A DNA stretch of 7,118 nucleotides from DATKKK01 sp035542975. GTDB taxonomy: Archaea > Thermoproteota > Bathyarchaeia > Bathyarchaeales > Bathycorpusculaceae. This document shows, piece after piece, positions 4,937-7,118 of the stretch. The notes beneath the pieces are model-generated. The model searched no databases and was not told where the DNA came from. It saw nothing but the letters and a program-made list of their open reading frames with translations. The position numbers and the translations under genes are program-made. Position 1 is the stretch's first letter; every line of letters starts with the position of its first letter. The DNA is taken from NCBI GenBank assembly GCA_035542975.1, contig DATKKK010000043.1, positions 1 through 7,118 on the forward strand, written 5' to 3'.

Positions 4937-5098
4937 ATGCCGACACACGGTTCACTCTCCAAAGCTGGAAAAGTCAGAAGCCAAACACCTAAGATACAGG
5001 CTCAAGTAAAGAAAAGCCCAAACCCCAAACTCAGGAACAAACGCAACTACGAAAAACGCGTGATGATGCAGAGAAAAGCCGGACAAAACTGGGTTTAA
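4937..5098 (+). CDS. rps30e: 30S ribosomal protein S30e
   Basis: S30e is a small basic protein of the small ribosomal subunit, present in archaea and eukaryotes and absent from bacteria. The 53-residue product opens MPTHGSLSKAGKVRSQTPK, nearly identical to the family signature (HGSLxxAGKVRxQTPK), continues with a Lys/Arg-rich middle, and ends KAGQNWV. In eukaryotes the same domain is made as a fusion to a ubiquitin-like protein; here it stands alone, as in archaea generally. The frame is open further upstream to an ATG at 4883, but that extension would overlap the predicted promoter and has no ribosome site, so the 4937 start is chosen. The gene is divergent from tRNA-Leu and lies 48 bases before the amidohydrolase. 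The T-rich CCTTTTTATTCC after it may end its transcript. Confidence 0.95.
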   Translation: MPTHGSLSKAGKVRSQTPKIQAQVKKSPNPKLRNKRNYEKRVMMQRKAGQNWV

Positions 5099-5110
5099 AC
5101 AAACTCTAAA

Positions 5111-5120
5111 CCTTTTTATT
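5111..5120 (+). promoter_or_regulatory. T-rich element: TATA box of the amidohydrolase and possible rps30e terminator
   Basis: CCTTTTTATT lies 13 bases after the rps30e stop. As a TATA box (TTTTTATT, 5113-5120) it predicts a transcript start near 5143, about 4 bases before the ATG at 5147. As a T tract it could also terminate rps30e transcription. The two roles are compatible and neither is proven. Confidence 0.45.
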
Positions 5121-5146
5121 CCATCCCAAACCAATACTTAAGATAT

Positions 5147-6712
5147 ATGCTAAACCCTTCACTCGCCATTATAAACGCAAACGTAATAACTCTAAACCCA
5201 AAACAACCTCGAGCAGAAGCCATACTAATAGAAAACGGCAGGATAGTCACCGTAGGCACGAACAAAAAAATCCGCAAACACGTCAACAAAAAAACAAGAA
5301 TTATCAACGCAAGAAACAAAGCAGTCATCCCAGGACTTGTTGATTGCCACGTGCACATGACTGGCTTCGGACAGTATCTGCAAACACTTGAGCTCAGAAA
5401 CGCCTCTTCAATACGGGAAGTTCAGCGTAAACTGCGAGAATACAGCAGGAAAAATCCTGAAAAAAACTGGATTTTGGGAGGAAGATGGGATCAAGAAAAG
5501 TTCACAGAGAAACGATACCCAACCCGATGGGATCTAGACGCGGCAGTGGCTGACAAGCCAGTTTTCCTTACACGTGTCTGCGGACACACTGGCGTTGCCA
5601 ACAGCAAAGCTCTGCAACTTGCAGGAATAAAGAAAGATACAAATGTCGAATCTGGGCAAGTGGATTTAGATGAAGCCACGGGAGAGCCAAACGGGGTTTT
5701 GCGTGAAAATGCAGTGAAACTCGTCTGGAAAATCATTCCCAAACCAAGCCAAGAAGACCTTGAGGAAACATGTGTTCTAGCATGCAAAGAAGCCGTGGAA
5801 GCTGGACTTACATGTGTGCATTGGATGCTGGGTTCAGCCAAAGAAATGCAGACGCTACAGAAGCTTAATTCTGAAGGAAGGCTACCGCTACGAGTTTACT
5901 TAGGGGTTCCTGTAGAGTTGCTGGATGACTTAGTGGGTTTAGGTTTGATGACGGGTTTTGGAAGCGACATGATCAAAATAGGCTTCGTCAAGCTTTTTGC
6001 AGACGGCTCTCTTGGCACACGCACGGCCGCACTGAAAAAGCCCTATTCGGATAAGCCAGAAACCTGTGGCATTATGCTCTACGAACAAAAAAAGCTGAAT
6101 GATCTTGTTTTGAAAGCGCACAATGCAGACTTGCAGCTTGCCATTCATGCCATAGGTGACCGAGCAATGGAAGCGGTTTTAGAAGCTTACGAAAAGGCAC
6201 TGGAACAATTTCCACGCGAAAATCATAGACACAGGATTGAACACTGTTCAGTTCTCAACCCAAAAATGATCGAGGAGATGAAACGTTTGGACTTAGTAGC
6301 CTCTGTTCAACCTCACTTCGTCCCTTCAGATTTCTGGGCGACGGATCGTGTTGGCAAGAAAAGAGCACGGTGGACTTATGCTTTTAAAACGCTTATGAAA
6401 GGAGGCTTAACTGTTGTTTCAGGGTCTGATTGCCCAGTTGAAAACATAAACCCCATCCTTGGCGTTTGGGCAGCAACAACTAGGGAAGATTTTCCAGAAG
6501 AAAACTTGACAGTGCAGGAAGCATTGCAGACTTACACGTTGAACGCGGCGTACGCTTCTTTCGATGAAGACAAAAAAGGAAGTATAGAGGTTGGAAAATT
6601 CGCAGACTTGACCGTTTTATCAGATGATTTGTTCGCTGTACCGCCTGACAAGATAAAGGACATTGCTGTGGAATTCACGGTTGTCAACGGCAAAGTTGTC
6701 TACGCTAAGTAA
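5147..6712 (+). CDS. YtcJ-type metal-dependent amidohydrolase
   Basis: This 521-residue protein belongs to the amidohydrolase superfamily branch Amidohydro_3 (COG1574, YtcJ-like), which includes N-substituted formamide deformylases and many uncharacterised hydrolases. Residues 1-60 plus the C-terminus (AVEFTVVNGKVVYAK) form the small beta-sandwich; a TIM barrel lies between. Metal-site residues are visible: His68 and His70 (DCHVHM), Lys282 with Asp286 (KLFADGS), His334 (AIHAIGD), His366 (RIEHC) and Asp428 (SGSDCPV). The family motifs CGHTGVANS (145-153) and GEPNGVLRE (179-187) are also present, so the enzyme is probably active. No signal peptide is seen, so it should be cytosolic. The natural substrate cannot be told from sequence. 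The ATG at 5147 lacks a Shine-Dalgarno site, but a TATA box at 5113-5120 would give a nearly leaderless transcript. Its stop overlaps that of the convergent MFS gene by 8 bases. Confidence 0.93.
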   Translation: MLNPSLAIINANVITLNPKQPRAEAILIENGRIVTVGTNKKIRKHVNKKTRIINARNKAVIPGLVDCHVHMTGFGQYLQTLELRNASSIREVQRKLREYSRKNPEKNWILGGRWDQEKFTEKRYPTRWDLDAAVADKPVFLTRVCGHTGVANSKALQLAGIKKDTNVESGQVDLDEATGEPNGVLRENAVKLVWKIIPKPSQEDLEETCVLACKEAVEAGLTCVHWMLGSAKEMQTLQKLNSEGRLPLRVYLGVPVELLDDLVGLGLMTGFGSDMIKIGFVKLFADGSLGTRTAALKKPYSDKPETCGIMLYEQKKLNDLVLKAHNADLQLAIHAIGDRAMEAVLEAYEKALEQFPRENHRHRIEHCSVLNPKMIEEMKRLDLVASVQPHFVPSDFWATDRVGKKRARWTYAFKTLMKGGLTVVSGSDCPVENINPILGVWAATTREDFPEENLTVQEALQTYTLNAAYASFDEDKKGSIEVGKFADLTVLSDDLFAVPPDKIKDIAVEFTVVNGKVVYAK

Positions 6713-7118
6713 CTTTTCCAGCGTTTGCCTTTGCAGAAGCTTGTGCCTCAGCATTCCTGAAGAACATGTAATAGATTGAACTGGCTATGAAATAAGTGCA
6801 AGTAGTAAAAAGGAACGGCGTGATAAAATCGTTTCCCGTCATCATCGCCCCAGAAATCGACGCTGTGACCGCCCGTGGAATGTTGTCAGACATTGTCATC
6901 AAACCGTTCGTCGTAGCCCGTTCAGTATCAGTAACCAGCTCCATCTGCAAAGTCGTTCCTATAGGACCAGCCATGTTCATCAGAGCAGTTCGTGTGACAT
7001 AAGAAAACATGGCCAGAGTCAAGTTCGGAGCCAAGGTTGTGAACATGATAAAAGGCATAGAAAGATACTCACATAAGGCCACACTTTTCACTTTACCCAG
7101 TCTTTTTGATAATGCAGG
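6705..7118 (-). CDS. MFS permease, C-terminal part (5' end outside window)
   Basis: The frame is open to the right edge, reading PALSKRLGKVKSVALCEY at its visible beginning. This resembles the cytosolic loop that opens a half of a major facilitator superfamily transporter (the G-x-L-a-D-R-x-G-r-r type motif). The 137 visible residues contain four likely membrane helices at about 12-30, 33-52, 68-92 and 98-120. ERATTNGLMTM (67-77) between helices resembles the ERAxxNGL segment common in drug and sugar-type MFS permeases. A hydrophilic Ala/Lys-rich tail (AEAQASAKANAGKVT) ends the protein. It would move a small solute across the cytoplasmic membrane; the substrate is unknown. A GTG at 7089-7091 could be mistaken for a start but lies inside the frame. 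The stop overlaps the amidohydrolase stop by 8 bases, in opposite orientation. Confidence 0.85.
   Translation of the reverse strand, partial: PALSKRLGKVKSVALCEYLSMPFIMFTTLAPNLTLAMFSYVTRTALMNMAGPIGTTLQMELVTDTERATTNGLMTMSDNIPRAVTASISGAMMTGNDFITPFLFTTCTYFIASSIYYMFFRNAEAQASAKANAGKVT

Noticed and set aside
4730..4948. 72-codon minus-strand open frame across tRNA-Leu
   Set aside because: It spans the whole tRNA gene and its promoter, which explain the sequence better.
1..7118. CRISPR arrays, insertion sequences, prophage or integrase signs
   Set aside because: I saw no regularly spaced repeats, transposase-like protein, terminal inverted repeats or tRNA 3'-end direct duplication. The phage-type metallopeptidase alone does not indicate a prophage, since the family is common in archaeal chromosomes.

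Overview
The window looks archaeal, most likely from the TACK group and probably Bathyarchaeia. Three things point there: a 30S ribosomal protein S30e gene (found only in archaea and eukaryotes), a eukaryote-type DNA topoisomerase IB (known among prokaryotes mainly from Thaumarchaeota, Bathyarchaeia and Caldarchaeales), and promoters that read as archaeal TATA boxes about 26 bases before the expected transcript start. A GH3-type adenylating enzyme and a phage-type metallopeptidase of the kind widespread in archaea agree with this. The exact lineage is an inference.

Layout. Bases 1-829 (+) hold the C-terminal two thirds of a GH3-family acyl-adenylating enzyme, cut by the window edge. It converges, with a 4-base overlap, on a small zinc-ribbon membrane protein (826-1218, -) with an unusual Glu-Lys-x repeat. 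A divergent promoter block (1219-1334) separates that gene from a four-helix membrane protein of unknown function (1335-1841, +). The minus strand then carries topoisomerase IB (1882-3483), with all five catalytic residues, and upstream of it, apparently with its own promoter, a small HELLH metallopeptidase (3588-4004). A short two-helix membrane protein follows on the plus strand (4199-4417).

From 4418 to 4771 there is no convincing gene. This stretch has the most unexplained structure in the window: two interleaved inverted repeats in pseudoknot order, a strong 11-bp hairpin, and an inverted copy of a tRNA acceptor strand. Next come tRNA-Leu(CAG) (4772-4856, -) and, divergently, rps30e (4937-5098, +), possibly sharing one nearly symmetric TATA element. 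A YtcJ-type amidohydrolase (5147-6712, +) follows with an apparently leaderless transcript. It overlaps by 8 bases the end of a convergent MFS permease gene (6705-7118, -) that runs off the right edge.

Working together. The genes are mostly single transcription units on alternating strands and do not form one pathway. The translation genes (tRNA-Leu, S30e) and topoisomerase IB are housekeeping. The amidohydrolase and the MFS permease could in principle handle a common small molecule, but they are convergent and nothing in the sequence ties them. I did not find a mobile element, CRISPR array or defence operon. The best candidates for something undescribed are the structured intergenic stretch at 4418-4771 and the uncharacterised archaeal GH3 enzyme.
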